Position numbers and translations under genes: made by a program
Origin: Nepenthes gracilis
Lineage: Eukaryota > Streptophyta > Magnoliopsida > Caryophyllales > Nepenthaceae
Direction of reading: 5' to 3'
DNA: 64,000 nt
NCBI GenBank assembly: GCA_033239525.1
Contig: BSYO01000013.1
Span: 6,100,501-6,164,500, forward strand
Notes under the pieces: model-generated
Seen by the model: only the letters and a program-made list of their open reading frames with translations
Databases searched by the model: none
Told to the model about the DNA's origin: nothing
In this document: one piece after another, positions 1 through 13,159 of the stretch
Layout: each line of letters opens with the position of its first letter
Numbering within the stretch: the stretch's first letter is position 1

Positions 1-178
1 AGTAGTGCTCGAATGCGGGTAGGGCGACGAGCAGCCGTGGTTACCGGGAGTGTTGTGATGACGATCCTCGAATGGAAATCTGATGAAGAGCTTCCAAACA
101 CGTGAAAATGCACAATGAACGTTCAAACGAGCAATCCGACACGGTCACGGAATATGTCAACACAAAATATGAGTAACA
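1..178 (-). repeat. LTR fragment, same family as the 41-45 kb element
   Basis: The block contains the phrase 'ggtcacggaatatgtcaa' followed shortly by a terminal 'taaca', which also closes the LTRs at 20293-21252, 41073-42127 and 44428-45519. Further left are 'ctcgaatg' and 'gacgagc' phrases like the degenerate CTCGAG-type repeats in those LTRs. Read on the - strand this is the 5' (U3) end of an LTR. The rest lies outside the window, so whether it is a solo LTR or part of a longer element cannot be decided. Confidence 0.6.
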
Positions 179-1674
179 CTTTCCTTATAATTGTATTGTA
201 AAATTATTCCCTAAATTCAATATGTATTGTATAATGGTATCTTGTTATAGATATTTGTTACTTATAGAAGAGTTATTGCTAGAATTACTTTATTTTTTGA
301 TTTTTATGTCACTTTGTTACTTGCTACTATGGAATAAAATATTAGTAGGTATATATTGATATTTTCCCCTGATATCGAAAAAAAGGATGATATCTTATTG
401 GATTGGCAATATATCAACCGATATTCAAAATAATAGCTAATTTACCGTATATTTGACCAATATATTGGCTAATGTGGCCAATATATCTCTGTCAATTTAC
501 GATTTATCAAAAATTTTATGATTTGAATATGTCCAATACCAATATGATTGCGACCAATACCAATACTTTTATCTATGGCGTGTATAATGTTTATTATTAA
601 AGTGTTGATTATTTCGAATAAAATTGATTAAAATGCCTTAAATATATAAAATATGATTAATAGGGTCAAAATTTACAATATAACTCTAATTTGACATTGT
701 TGCCCAAAAAGATCTTGTTGGTGTTTGATACATCTGAGATTAATTTGTATTGCTCAATATGGCTGATAACAATAATGTTGCACTAGTATCAATCATTTTA
801 AATCTGAGAAAGAAAATGATAAACTAGACCCAAGGTTAAAACAGATTGAACCAATCATTTTTCAACATTTTAGTTGTTATTCTTGTTCTTCAAATTAATA
901 TTGTTCATCCACAGCCCACACAATCCAATCAATTGCAAGAGGAACAAGAGAGGTGCGCTTACTTTAAAATCTTTTCTGCTGAATTGTTTCCTGGCTGAAA
1001 ATTCCATTCCAATCGTTCTTCATCCATTGCATCCCATCATTTTCCAGGCGCATATGCAGGCTGGTCTAGTTATATTTTGCCTGTGAAAATGGTGATCCAC
1101 ACCTAGATTTCTCAAGATTGGGCTGCATGCTAAGGAGCATCAGATTTTGAAATTACCTTTCAAGTGAACAATCCCCATTTCAAAAATAAAGAAAAAGGAA
1201 TGCAAAATAGCACCATAGGAAGTCGAACTTCTTGAATATTTGGTCTCTTTAATGATTAATCTGCCGTGCTGTGGATTTCTCAAGATTGGGCTGCATGCTA
1301 AGGAGCATCAGATTTTGATATTACCTTCCAAGAGAACAATCTCCATTTCAAAAATAAAGAAAAAGGAATGAAAAATAGCACCATAGAAAGTCGAACTTCT
1401 TGAATATTTGGTCTCTTTAATGATTAATCCGCCATGCTGTTGCTTACGAGGACAGGCTTTCTGTTGTGTTAATGTTGGAAATTTCTAATCGTTCCTTGCT
1501 TTCTTTTTGGGTAGTATTTGTGACTTACATGCTGTTCCTAGTAATGCTTACTTTTGTAACCACAAGGGTATGATGGCTTGCCATTTTTCTCAATATTGAA
1601 TTAAACTGTGTCAAGTAACATTGTATTGCAAAGTGATGACTTATTATTTGTTCTTTGCTTTCTTGCTTTCTCAG
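179..1674. other. Intronic or upstream sequence of the CNGC gene, no exon found
   Basis: AT-rich sequence. No reading frame here matches the S1-S6 or pore segments that should precede the first visible CNGC exon. It contains a 168-bp tandem duplication (listed separately). Because exon 1675-1786 starts in mid-codon, an upstream exon must exist if the gene is intact, presumably to the left of the LTR fragment and outside the window. Confidence 0.5.
1106..1440. repeat. 168-bp tandem duplication (two units)
   Basis: Units 1106-1273 and 1274-1440 both begin 'atttctcaagattgggctgc' (give or take a base) and both end near 'taatgattaatc'. They differ at only a few positions by eye, so the duplication looks recent. 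It lies just upstream of the first visible CNGC exon. Confidence 0.9.
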
Positions 1675-4600
1675 TTCATATGGGCAAAATCTACAAACAA
1701 GCACATTCATTGGAGAGACATTATTTTCCATACTCATCGCTATCATGGGGCTTGTCTTATTTGCCCATTTGATTGGGAATATGCAGGTACTGTAGATGCC
1801 TTCAATCTCTATGTTTCACTTGACACTGTTGTTTGCAAACAGAAATCTTACTTGTGTAGTCTTGCTTGTTGAAGTAAATAGAGATTTGAATTGCTCAATC
1901 CATTCCTGATTTGAATACTTTTTCTATTTGTGTCACTTGCATGTTTGGACACTGTAAGATTGTTTCCACAATCTTAACGCATTTTAGCTTATAGTGTATG
2001 CTCAACCTGGAGATAGTTTTCAAGCTCAATTCTCTGTAATTTTCCCTTGTCTAGTCAGGATTTGCAGAAATAATTGACAGTTTGGAAAGGAAAATTTGAC
2101 ATCATGCTTTAAAAGTACATACATCTCCATGGAACTCAACTCAAACTATTCACTTGCCATCTACAGACAGCACAACCCAATGTGATTTCACCCGTGTTTA
2201 TTGTTAGAACTCAAATATGCTATAGCTATTTTATTATATCTAAAGGCAGTGAAGACTTACTGGAGAATAAGAACATGAAGATCAGTAATTGAGATGTGCA
2301 TCTCACATCTCAATCCCTACATCTGGCATTATAGGTCCAAGATCTCAACTCCCTCTTTGCCCCTCTATCTCATCATCCACTCTGTCATTGGCATTCATTT
2401 TGTCCTACAGTCAGGTATATGGTATGAATGTGTGTAGCACAACACTTCTTTTCACTTAGGTATCCAAAAACAATTTTGCAAGTAGGCCTATTTTGCTGGC
2501 CTGTATTTGTCGTACAACACTTCTTTTCACTTAGGTATCCAAAAACAATTTTGCAAGTAGGCCTATTTTGCTGGCCTGTATTTGTACGTACAACACTTCT
2601 TTTCACTTAGGTATCCAAAAAAAAATTTTGCAAGTAGGCCTATTTTGCCGGTGTGTATTTGTACGTTTTTTAATTAACAGACAAAATCTTCTGTCAATTG
2701 TCTTGTACTTCAATGTTTTGTTAGGTAGATCTGTTGCATTGGTATCTATAACAGCATTATAGATAGTTGATAAACAAAATTGTATCCTACTTAAAGATTT
2801 ATCTATTACTACTACATGCATGTCATGCCATGTTTTAAGTGTCCCCTTGTTTTACTTTTTATTTGCACGCCTTGCATTTTTAAGCTTTCCATCTAGAGTG
2901 GAAATTCTGTATTAGAAGTTTAATTTAGAGGTGGAAAATCCGTGCCTTGAATCACTATGCACCTAATAAGAATAAGTTTTCTTTCTTTTTAAGCTTTCCA
3001 TCTAAAGTTGAAATTCTGTATTAGAAGTTTAATTTAGAGGTGGAAAATCCATGCCTTGAATCACTATGCGCCTAATAAGAATAAGTTTACTTTCTGTTCT
3101 TTCAGGTGCGACCTTGGCTCCTCTTCTATGTAATTACCTTTCATTAGTCCTGAAAAAATAGGTTTTGGCATGAGAATTTTCAGCATTAGATGAGTACTGA
3201 CGGTGGGATCTTTCTACTTGATTATTAAATAGGTTGGGAAAGAGTGCAGGCTCGGACCTGATGGATACGAATTTGGAGAGGGGGAGGGTCAATTAGACTG
3301 GATTTGGAAAAGAAATAGAATATCAAGTGCTATCTTCTATAACAGAACCTTCTAAACATGAGAGAAAAAATTTTCTTCTTGGAACTATTTTAGTTGCTTT
3401 GATGTATATTTTCTTCGATATTAGAGGCCTAATTTGTGACTACTTAGCCAAGAAAAGAAAAGAAAAGGGAAGAAAAAAAAAGGTCTAATATGGCAATGTT
3501 TGCTTTCCTAGTTGATTGTACCTACTTTGTAAGTGACACCACTCAGATTTCTTTCCTAAGTTCAACTTTTCCTATGAGGTTCGGAGTTAAAAAGGCACTG
3601 GGTTATTAAATGGGTAACTCACAAACTGGTAGTGCCAGTAACTTTAGCCAATTATTAAATGAGCACATTTAAATAACAGTGCAAAGTATTGAAAATTTGA
3701 AGCCCATATCAAAACTCTATTGAACTTGCACATTGCCACCAAAGGTTTTACAAAAGACAGGGATATGTGCCCCTCTCGCATCATGTTATGCTTGTTGCAC
3801 TACTTTTTTGAGACTTTGCAGATTTTAATATAAAGCTTCTTGCAGACATACCTGCAATCTCTTACCGTGAGGCTTGAAGAATGGCGGCTGAAGCGAAGAG
3901 ACACTGAAGAGTGGATGAGGCACCGGCAGCTCCCTGAAGATTTGAAACAGCTTATCCGGCGTTTTGTTCAATACAAATGGCTAGCAACTCGAGGGGTGGA
4001 TGAAGAAGCTATTCTCCGTAGCCTACCTTCTGATCTTCGTCGTGATATTCAGCGCCACTTGTGCTTGGACCTTGTTCGAAGGGTATGCTTTCTTTTACCC
4101 TGCTGCTTTGTCTTGAGAGCTAAAACAGCCTTTTAACTTGCTGTCCAAAGTTATAAATTTGAGTGTTTTTAAGTGTGCCAATGTGAAATTCAGGTGCAGT
4201 ATAGAGGCCCAGTAATCCATGTATCTGCACCTTCATTCCTAGTTAGGGTTTTTAGTCACTGGCTGGGATGCTGTATGGATTCCTAACAAGTGCTGCTGAT
4301 ATGACGTGTACTAGTAAGCACTCCAGAAGGAGCAGGATGCATGGTTCTGCTAAGCTCTCTGATTTACGCACAGTTTACATCTATCTTGATGACATCAGTT
4401 TGCGAAGTGTTCTGTGATTCTTTTACATCAAAAAGATATAAACACAATAGTTGCTTAAGCAGGACACAGATTGCAGGATGATTTATAGCTCTTTCAGATA
4501 TTTGCCTCTGTTATAAACGTGAGAATACATTGAATATAAGAAGCAGAATTTAGTAACACACTTCTAGTCATTGAATGCCTCCTATCTATGCTTCTCTTAT

Positions 4601-7023
4601 GGCATCTCTTGGATGGAGTAAAAAGCTTAAATAGGTTTGGCTTCTGACCCTTTACAGATCTCCCTTGAATAGCTCCCATCCATCAGGCATTTGAATCCCA
4701 GTGTATATATAGTTTGAATATGTGCTGTGGATCTTGTTTAACAAAATAGCACATTATACACATTTATAAGAATAAAGGGGATGTGTAAAGTTGTTTAAAT
4801 TACAGACGTATCAAGCTGATGAGCCTTATGTTGAAAATATGGGAAAAAAGTGATGGAAAGGATGCCAAAAAGACACAAGTCTGTAGAGAACCAAGTGGAT
4901 TATGCCATGTATTTTGCTATGGAAGCTATCTATTTGGTTAACTCACCTTTAGATATTCCGGGGATCTAGGCTCCACAACGTTCGCTCTTCCATCAGGTCT
5001 ATTCTCACTCCCCAAGTAGCATTCATCCATCTAAACATTGGGAAAGAAACGAGCAAAATGCCCCACTTCACATAGGTCTAATATGGCAATTTAAGGAAAA
5101 ACGGTAGGTCCTTCATATGGAGTGTATTGATTTAGGTAAGGCATACATGCAATCACTATATTAGTAGTACGGGGAACTTGGAAAATATATATGTGGAGGA
5201 GACTGAGGCTTTCCCAATTACTATTGACTTACATTATTGGTCAGTTTGAAGCACATAACTATTTTCCTTGGCTATGGATAAACTTGCTAGTAACTTTCAA
5301 GATGATGGAGACTTTGAAAGCAAAAGGTTTTGAATTAGTTGAACAAATATTGTATGCTTGAATGGTTAGTAACAGCAGAGGCAAGATGAGAATGAGGTGA
5401 AGATTAGGGCTGAAAGCCTACCAAGGACGGATTATTGTAAACATTTTGGGTAAATCGCACAAAAGGATGGGACAATGAACGATGATGTTACTCACAGGAT
5501 TAGAATAGGTTGGATGAAATGGACAAGTGCTGCACGGTTCATCTGTGGTTAGAGAATACCACTCATGCTTGAAGGAGAATATTAAAGGGTGGCTATTGGG
5601 CTGATCATGTTGTATGGAATGGTGGCAGTGAAGGGATAAAGATGTCGAAATGGATGTGTGGTCATAATAAGCAATAAATTAAGTAAAGATGTTTCTACTA
5701 GAGAAGGTTGGATGGCACCAATTTAAGGAAAAATACGAGTTGCATGCTTTAAGTGGTTTGGTCATATAAGATGAAGACCACCTAATGTGCTTATTAAGAG
5801 ATGTGAGAGCCTGGAAGATACTCACGTTAGAAGAGGTAGATGGTGCCCAAAGAAGAGTTCAAATGAAATTATTATACATGTTATTGTCTGGGCATATCAA
5901 AGGACATGACAGTAAAACAGAGCTGAATGGAGGTAACGAATTCATGTAGCCCATCATTTAGTACCAAAAGTTAGTCTGGTTTATTGGTTAAAAAGGTAGC
6001 CCAATATATGAGAGTTTCATATCGTGGGGGATTGGGGAAGGTCCATTGCACACATTTGTACCACAGGCATTATAAATGGGTTGTTTATGTGGTTTGAAAA
6101 GGTAACCTTAAAGTCAAAAGAAACAGCTTTATTATTGTACAAAGACTTAGTCTGAGTTGAGTGGCTAGCAGATAGATATTTCATAATCTCCTACATTAAC
6201 CTGACCACAAATTCGCAGAAGTAAACAAATCAAATAATCCTCACATTTGGGCTACTTTAGTGTTAAAGAATTGACGTGTCTGAAATTTTCTTCGGTACCC
6301 GCAAATATGAAGCTAACGAAGACCTTGTTGCAGGTTCCTTTCTTCTCACAGATGGATGATCTGCTACTCGATGCAATATGTGACCGTCTGGTATCCTCAC
6401 TAAGCACTCAAGGAACCTATATTGTCCGTGAAGGTGATCTCGTGACGGAGATGCTCTTCATTATTAGGGGGAGGCTCCAGAGCACCACCACGAATGGCGG
6501 CCGAACAGGTTTTTTCAACTCGATTACTTTGAGACCTGGAGACTTCTGCGGCGAGGAGCTACTCGGATGGGCGTTGCATCCGAAATCGTCCCTCAATTTG
6601 CCGACTTCCACCCGAACGGTAATAGCCGTAGTCGAAGTGGAAGCTTTTGCGTTGCGAGCTGAAGATCTCAAGTTCGTAGCAAATCAATTTAGACGGCTCC
6701 ATAGCAGAAAACTTCAACACACATTCCGGTTTTACTCCCACCATTGGAGGACGTGGGCTGCATGCTTCATTCAGGCAGCTTGGCGTCGGTATAGAAGGAG
6801 AATGACCGCGAAGGATCTCTCAGCAGCCGAGTCTTTATCCGTGGAGAAGGAAGAATCGATCGGTTCAAATCCATCTGAGAAAAATACAAATCTAGGGGTC
6901 AGGTTGTTGGCTTCGAGATTTGCCGCCAGCACGAAGAGAGGCGTGCTGAAGATGAGAGGAGGCGACATGCCGAAGTTGCAGATGCCCGAGGAGCCGGACT
7001 TCTCCGCTGACCCAGATGATTAA
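1675..7023 (+). CDS. CNGC: Cyclic nucleotide-gated ion channel, C-terminal three exons (CNGC group III-like)
   Basis: Exons 1675-1786, 3846-4082 and 6334-7023 (stop TAA 7021-7023) join in frame through AG acceptors and GT donors. Exon 1 starts with the last base of a split codon and encodes the end of the pore/S6 region (GQNLQTSTFIGETLFS, then the hydrophobic S6 helix to GNMQ). Exon 2 (79 residues) is the C-linker, starting TYLQSLTVRLEEW and ending LVRR. Exon 3 (229 residues) is the cyclic nucleotide-binding domain: VPFFSQMDD, the phosphate-binding-cassette region LRPGDFCGEELL, then the calmodulin-binding IQ stretch around FIQAAWRRYRRR and an acidic tail ending EPDFSADPDD. In plants these proteins form plasma-membrane Ca2+-permeable channels controlled by calmodulin. 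S1-S5 and the N-terminus are not in the window. Group III (CNGC14-17 type) is my best guess from the FRFYSHHWRTWAACF segment; the exact member is not assigned. No damage is visible in these exons. Confidence 0.93.
2439..2665. repeat. Three tandem copies of a 75-76-bp unit
   Basis: Units start at 2439, 2514 and 2590 with 'acaacacttcttttcactta' and run through 'aagtaggcctattttgc' to 'tgtatttgt'. The first two are almost identical and the third has a few changes. The array is inside the CNGC intron 1787-3845. Short open frames across it on both strands are a by-product of the repeat. Confidence 0.92.
2880..3090. repeat. 109-bp tandem duplication in the CNGC intron
   Basis: Two units, about 2880-2988 and 2989-3090, both begin 'taagctttccatct' and both contain 'ggtggaaaatcc' and 'ccttgaatcactatgc'. 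They are nearly identical by eye. Confidence 0.88.
5305..5990 (+). mobile_element. LINE (RTE-like) reverse-transcriptase 3' remnant in the CNGC intron
   Basis: Translating the + strand and allowing frame changes and stops gives the usual end of plant LINE ORF2: a LESKGF-like segment, then QKDG..NDDVTHRIR.GWMKW, then WMAPI.GKIR, then FKWFGHIR.RPPN.LIKRCE, and finally RAEWR.RIHVAHH. The RLRWFGHV..RP-type motif is typical of plant RTE-like elements. Multiple stops and frameshifts make it dead. It sits in the sense direction inside intron 4083-6333 and leaves the flanking exons untouched. Confidence 0.75.
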
Positions 7024-9569
7024 GCAAATTGTTTTCAGTTTGATGACGGACATCGAGACGTTGTAAAATTTCCAATCCTTGCGAGCCATGGCTGACTTCT
7101 ACAACACTCCTGAGCATGGTGTTCTTCAAATTTCTATCTGTCAAAACAGAGTAGAACAAGTCGTATGGATCATCCTTGTAACCCATAGAAAATCTGACAA
7201 TGATGACAACCAGCGTATTCCTTCGAGAGGCTGATCTGTCGATGAAATTGTGGTTTATGTATATTATGAATTTAGATTCTGATCTAAAATATTTTAGAGT
7301 GTGCTCATAGATTTTTTTAAACTCAAATTTTATACACCATAAATTAAAATAAGTGTCAGAACTTTGTATCTGACTCTACTATAAATTAAAATAAGAGTTT
7401 AAAGGTTTGAGATTGATTTTCTAATTTATTTTTTGACCCTTAAATTAATATAATTTTAGTCCAATTAAAATATTTGAGGCAAGAGGAAGAAATGTTTCTA
7501 AAAAGTAGCACTCTTTGTAATGAGATTTTTTTAGAAGAGAATATTAACCTTTTGTTGTGGGATAAAGTGGTGTTGGACTTGTGTTTGAACTAATAATTAT
7601 AGTATTTTCTAAGCAATGAGAAATTATGTAAGTTAAAAATACCCTATGAGTTGTAAATTCAATATACTCTTTATGCGGAAGGAGTTGTGTATTTATGAAA
7701 GTTTTGAACATGTTCTAAGCTAGTTGAGTAATTCTATAGTGAGTTATTTACATTTTATTCTGAGGAGTTATTGATAGTTGCTTTATAAGTTGTTTATGGT
7801 TACCTTTCTATGAAATTATTAATATTTTTTTGGTTGATTTGGGGATTTTTATGATTGTGGATTTAAAGAGTAGTTTTATTGAAAGTTATAATTGATTGAT
7901 TTAATTGAGCTATTTAGATTAGGAATATCAAATAATCAGTTATTTATGTCTCTAAATAAATTTTTGGGTGTCAACCATAGAGTTTTGAGGACGATGAGCA
8001 TTATTCACATCCATCGTACGACTCTTTCTTATGTTCAAGTGTTCTTCACACAGGAATTCACGTTAGAATATGAAAAATCATACTTGCAATTATCATCTAA
8101 CAATATAAATTGTTAGGATATTTAATTCATTAAAGTGATATAGTATGTTCGACCAAATAATCATAAATTGGATGCCTAAAAACCCTTGTTTTAATAAGAT
8201 TTATTTTGATATGAGGCATGAAAATTATTTTAAATCTTATCTACCAGTTTAAATTTTTTGTTGTATTCTTGACAAATTATAGTTTAAAGATCCAAGAAAC
8301 CAAAAACATTAGCTTGAGGAGTTAAATTAAATTCTCTAGTTTGTATGGTAACCATGCCCACCGAGGTTTCTTAAGCAAATACCAGTGTTGCTTTATTTCA
8401 TGTTGAGAAAGAAGAAGTGTTTAAGAGGCAAAATGTTGGCACAATTTGTCGGATTTGATTAAAATTTAAGCTGACCTAAATCCATTGTCCACGGCTGAGA
8501 TCGAGAGGATGGATTCATGTTGTTAGAGACCAAACCATCGGCTAATAGTTAGCCCTATTTGAAGATTTAGCTATAAGTTTGATTTCATTGAGTGATTGAA
8601 TGATCGAATTACCAAATAGCTACAATAGTCGGAGTGCAATTGTAACTGGAAGAGGCTCCATGTTAGAATAATATTTTAGAAAATTATTCAGCACCACCCA
8701 TTAAGCCTAAACATGATAAGTATCCCCTAAAATTAATGATATATGACTCAATATTAAGATTTTAATTAATAAAACGTTTAAAACTGTCTATTAAGCTAGA
8801 TCTGTAAATGTGGCAATTGGATATTAAATTTAAGGAGATATGACACAACTTTATGACTCTAGTCAACAAATTGTTCAAAATCGTCTACTTAACTCACATC
8901 CATAAATATGGTAGTTGAATTTTGAAATCAATGAAAAATGATTTATTATAAGAAATATTTAATCAATAGATCGTTCAAAATAATCTAAGTCTATAAACGA
9001 GAAGGGTTGATCCTGAAATCAGGGGGAGCAATTGGCTAAGTCATGTTCACAAATATAACAATTAATTCTTAAAGTATTATCTATTTAAAAAAAAATCAAC
9101 TGCTAAAAAAATGTAGAAAACTCTTCAAAAAATAAACAAAGTATAACATTGAGCTCTCAAAAATAGCTTATAGGCTAGCTTTATTTATCCATTAGCTATA
9201 TAACTGGCCTTATAGCTTCAACTTTTCGGCCGTTAGACATTGGAAACAATACAATAGCTTTCCATGATGCCCCATTAACTAAATTGATGATTGACCATCC
9301 TTGAACCAAGTACATATCCATTTTCACCGGCAGGATGCATCAAATGAAGCTCATCGAATCTGAAATCATATGCATAACAATAAACATGAGTTGCACCATT
9401 GCATTTCAATACCACGTCAAGGAACTAATCCTAACCTAACAGTAGAATTTGTACAATATTAACTATACATATCAGACTCGACATTATTTGAGCTTGGGAC
9501 ATATATCAGCAGAGGCTTAGGAAACCGTGTGAGAAGTTAGCTGCACCAGAGCAGGGTTGCTGTGATGCT
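7024..9569. other. CNGC 3' flank and intergenic AT-rich sequence
   Basis: 7024 to about 7260 is probably the CNGC 3' UTR. The rest is AT-rich and I recognise no gene in it. The small open frame at 7892-8116 resembles no family I know and looks like chance. Confidence 0.5.
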
Positions 9570-9765
9570 TTTGGTGTCGCAGATCATACGACCTTATATA
9601 GCAGTCATCAAATCTAATTCGACGGTTACCTTTATTTATTTATTTTTAATAAAATAATATCTTTTTTATTTAATAGAGAAAAAACGATAGCCGTTAGATT
9701 AGATCCAACAGCTACTATATAAGAGCTGTACATTCTGTAATGAAACGAGCACCATAGTACCCCTC
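9570..9765. mobile_element. MITE-like inverted-repeat element
   Basis: The left arm (around 9579-9632, containing 'ttatatagcag', 'aaatctaa' and 'gacggtta') is matched by the reverse complement of the right arm (around 9684-9741, containing 'agccgttagatt' and 'gctactatataag'). The arms are about 50 bp, imperfect, and separated by an AT-rich centre. It has no coding capacity. The outer limits and the target duplication could not be fixed by eye. Confidence 0.65.
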
Positions 9766-12700
9766 GTTTATCATTAGTACGATCTAAAAGTTTAATTAAT
9801 TAACTTAATGAAAACCAATAGTTAGATCTAATTATTTAAACAAGAATTATTAGCATCTGATCCACATCAAACATGATTAATTCCTTCTTACACAAAGACT
9901 GTATTTACGGGCGCTCAACTCTTTATAATATTTTTTTCAACCCCTGCACAACTCAAGCATTTACGTTCTTATTGATATTATTAAAAAATATTATTGATTT
10001 TTTTTACTTATTATGTATTATTTTTTTCTTAATTTTACTGTTATTTTTTTATTATCGTATCAATTTTATTTGATAAGAGAGAATTTCTCCAAATTATAAT
10101 AAAAAACTCAAAAAAAAAAAAAAAGGTCCATGCTTCCTTCCTTCATGTTTTGATTATTGTCATTATGAATCTTATATCGGTCCCACTAATTAATTATTAA
10201 AAGATAAAAATATCAGTTTTTAAGGCACATCGTCAACTTAATTGTATAAATTATTTTAGTATTCAATTAATATCCCATAATTATATATATATAAGGCTTC
10301 ACAGCTTAAGCAAACTTATTGTGTGGCATATCAAAGCGATGAGTAAGACAAAAGCGACCGGGTGCAAGCAGCATTCCAAAGGTATATAAATATTTTTTTT
10401 TCTTACTTTGCATTTAATAGATATTATTTTAAATTCATTGAAATATATATATATATATATATATAATTTTTAAAAAATGCATAAAATGGTGGCATGAAAA
10501 TATTTGTCTTATCAATTTTATCAATATAATGCAAAATATTTAGACCTTATTATTTTAATATAGGCAATTTATAGACCTAATTATTGGTTTACAAATTAAT
10601 TTTGAGCCTTTTAGCCTTTTAGATACAATAATTTCATTCCCCCCGGGATCCAATTTAGTTTTTTTTTTTGTTTCTTGTTGTAAAAACTGAAAATTTAAAA
10701 ATAAAAAACATTAGAACATTTAAAACCTTTAAAAATAAATAAATAGACAAAAATCTCTAGAGCCTTCACTTCTACGCCGGGGCCACCCACCGTCACTAAC
10801 AGTCCCACGGCTGGTCTTGCCACCATTTCCTCCGTCGACCACCTTGATGCACCGGCATTCGCTCGCCTAGTCTGATCACCCAACCTCCCTCCTCTACTTC
10901 ATGGCCGCCAGTCAATTTCATATGAGTCTCACCGCCAATTGTATACATTAACATATATATACATATACTGTTTTCTATTGATTTCCACTTATATTAGTGT
11001 CAGTGCATGATCTTCATTCGAGCGAGGGACTGCAGGAAGCTTGGCATGTGATGGTTGCTCAACGGAAGCCATAACACGAGATCGGTAGTAACTAGGCACT
11101 CAATCGGCATTAGAATAGACTGAGGCATGAGTGTTAGGTCACTTGGGCATCAATTTGGCGGAATACTGACGTGCAACGAGGACATGGCCTGGCACGATAG
11201 TAGAATGCTTGTGTAGGATTGACACTCTAGGGTGTGATAGTTTTTCGATTGAATATAAAATCATCCGTTTAGGCAAACAGTTGCCTGATCAGGATGATGG
11301 AGATGTTATGTGTCTCCATGGCAATTGTATTTCAATAATTATGTCAAAACGTTTTCTAAGAACAATGTAAGAAAAAAAGAAAAAGAAAGAAAAAATAGAG
11401 TTGGGTTAGATATTCAGATTTTAATATTTGGATCTTACATACTATAATGTTTAACAATAGATCAAAAGATGCGCGATTTGTTCTTAATGTATTCTCCAAT
11501 ATTTAAATTAAAATTCTTTCTTAGAAGATGAAAAGATAATAAGAAAATTAAAAATAAAAAAGAGCTAAGAATAAGAGGATTTGGCTAAATGATTTATAGG
11601 ATTTAGAAGTGTTTAGAGAATAAGAACTCCGTACTTGCTTTTTTCAGATTAGTCTGCCTCTTCCATTTTAGAAGAAATGAGTTAAATTATAAATTTGCTA
11701 CCAACTTGCAGCCATTTTACATAGAACGGTAATTGTTTATTATTTTTAGTTGTTACACTAATTGGGAATTGTATAACCTAATTATTTCATATATTCTAAA
11801 TTAATATTTATCCGTTTAATGTATTAACTGCTTACTTAATTTGACTATTTATCATTCGACTCATACAACAATTTTTTAGGATTAACTGTCTGGCCATTGG
11901 GTATCTTGGTCATTAATATCACCAATTGTCTGGTTATTCGACTACTTGATAATTCAATTGTTTTGTCAGATTTATTTTCAAGTCAGATCCAACAACTCGA
12001 CTTATCCATTCTTTTTCATAATTTTTTCATTTGTGAGCCCCATAAATTATCGGGTTGGGTTAGCATTTGAATTAGTTGTTTAAATATATATGTATAACTG
12101 TCATAAATCTAATCTAATTTGAAAGAAGTGTACGAATTTATTGATTTGCTAACATTACTTTCATATTTTAATGCTGTCTTTGTCATTTTCCCATTTTTTT
12201 TGGAAAGGGTATTGTTGAGTTTTATGGTGAGTTTATTTCCTTTTGAAGTGTTATCTATTTTGTGAGAAGTGTGGAATGTATTATATGATTTTGCCTTTAA
12301 AAAGACATTGAAATAAGATGAAATTTTCCGCCTATAAGTAAAAGGTTACTCTTCATTCAATCAAAAGAGGGACAATCCAACTTATAATGTATACACTAGT
12401 AAAAATTAGCTGATACTGTTATATTGGATACATTGGTATAAATTTTCATTGATAGCGCAATTATATAGTTTTAAGATTAAATTTTGTATTGAATTAATAT
12501 CTACTTTGAGAGAAGGCATGGATCATATTTTATTGATATTGTTGTTTTCCATAACTTTATTTTTGAAAATACAGCTCGAAGCCAAAAGAAAGCATCCATA
12601 CTTACAAATAGAATGTCACATTTTTACTCAATTAATATGGAATAATTTATAATAATAGATTTATCATAAATTTTACTCCATGTAAAATTGAAAGAGTGGG

Positions 12701-13159
12701 GAAAGAAAAGGAGAGTTTGTGACCGTTAAGCCTTAGTGTTTAATCAAATACCATTTTAACTATAACCCTATATAGAGGCTCATGATGATCTAGTCCTCGA
12801 TGAAAATTATGAGTATTTTTTTAGTTGTACATTTAAATTGTTGGAATTTAAACCGTTTATTTAAATTATAAAAAAATAATTAACAATTCATAATAACTGT
12901 ATAATAATCATTAATAATGAAATAAGATATAATTTTTACTTGAAAAATTCTCTTAAGAATGAGAGAAAGAATTACGAAACAATATGTCAAAAATATCTTC
13001 ACTATACATTTAGTTTGATTACATAAATATCACAAATATAAGGAGTAGACATCATATACCAAATAACCCGAATAATAGAGAATGCAAGACAAAAGCGAAG
13101 AAATATAATTGATAAAACATTCTTAATAATTTTAAGAACAGTATACCCAATATCGGTGA
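9766..13159. other. AT-rich intergenic sequence with microsatellites
   Basis: No gene recognised. An (AT)n tract lies at about 10446-10465. A short GC-richer stretch at about 10760-10930 has an open frame on the - strand (10695-10883) without similarity to anything I know; it could be a fragment of an old gene or transposon. Confidence 0.45.

Noticed and set aside
874..1086. 70-codon ORF as a missing CNGC exon
   Set aside because: No match to S1-S6, pore or C-linker segments in any frame, and no fitting splice sites that keep phase with exon 1675-1786.
2385..2821. Overlapping small ORFs on both strands with repeated protein motifs
   Set aside because: They are generated by the three 75-76-bp tandem units in a CNGC intron; repetition on both strands shows a DNA-level cause.
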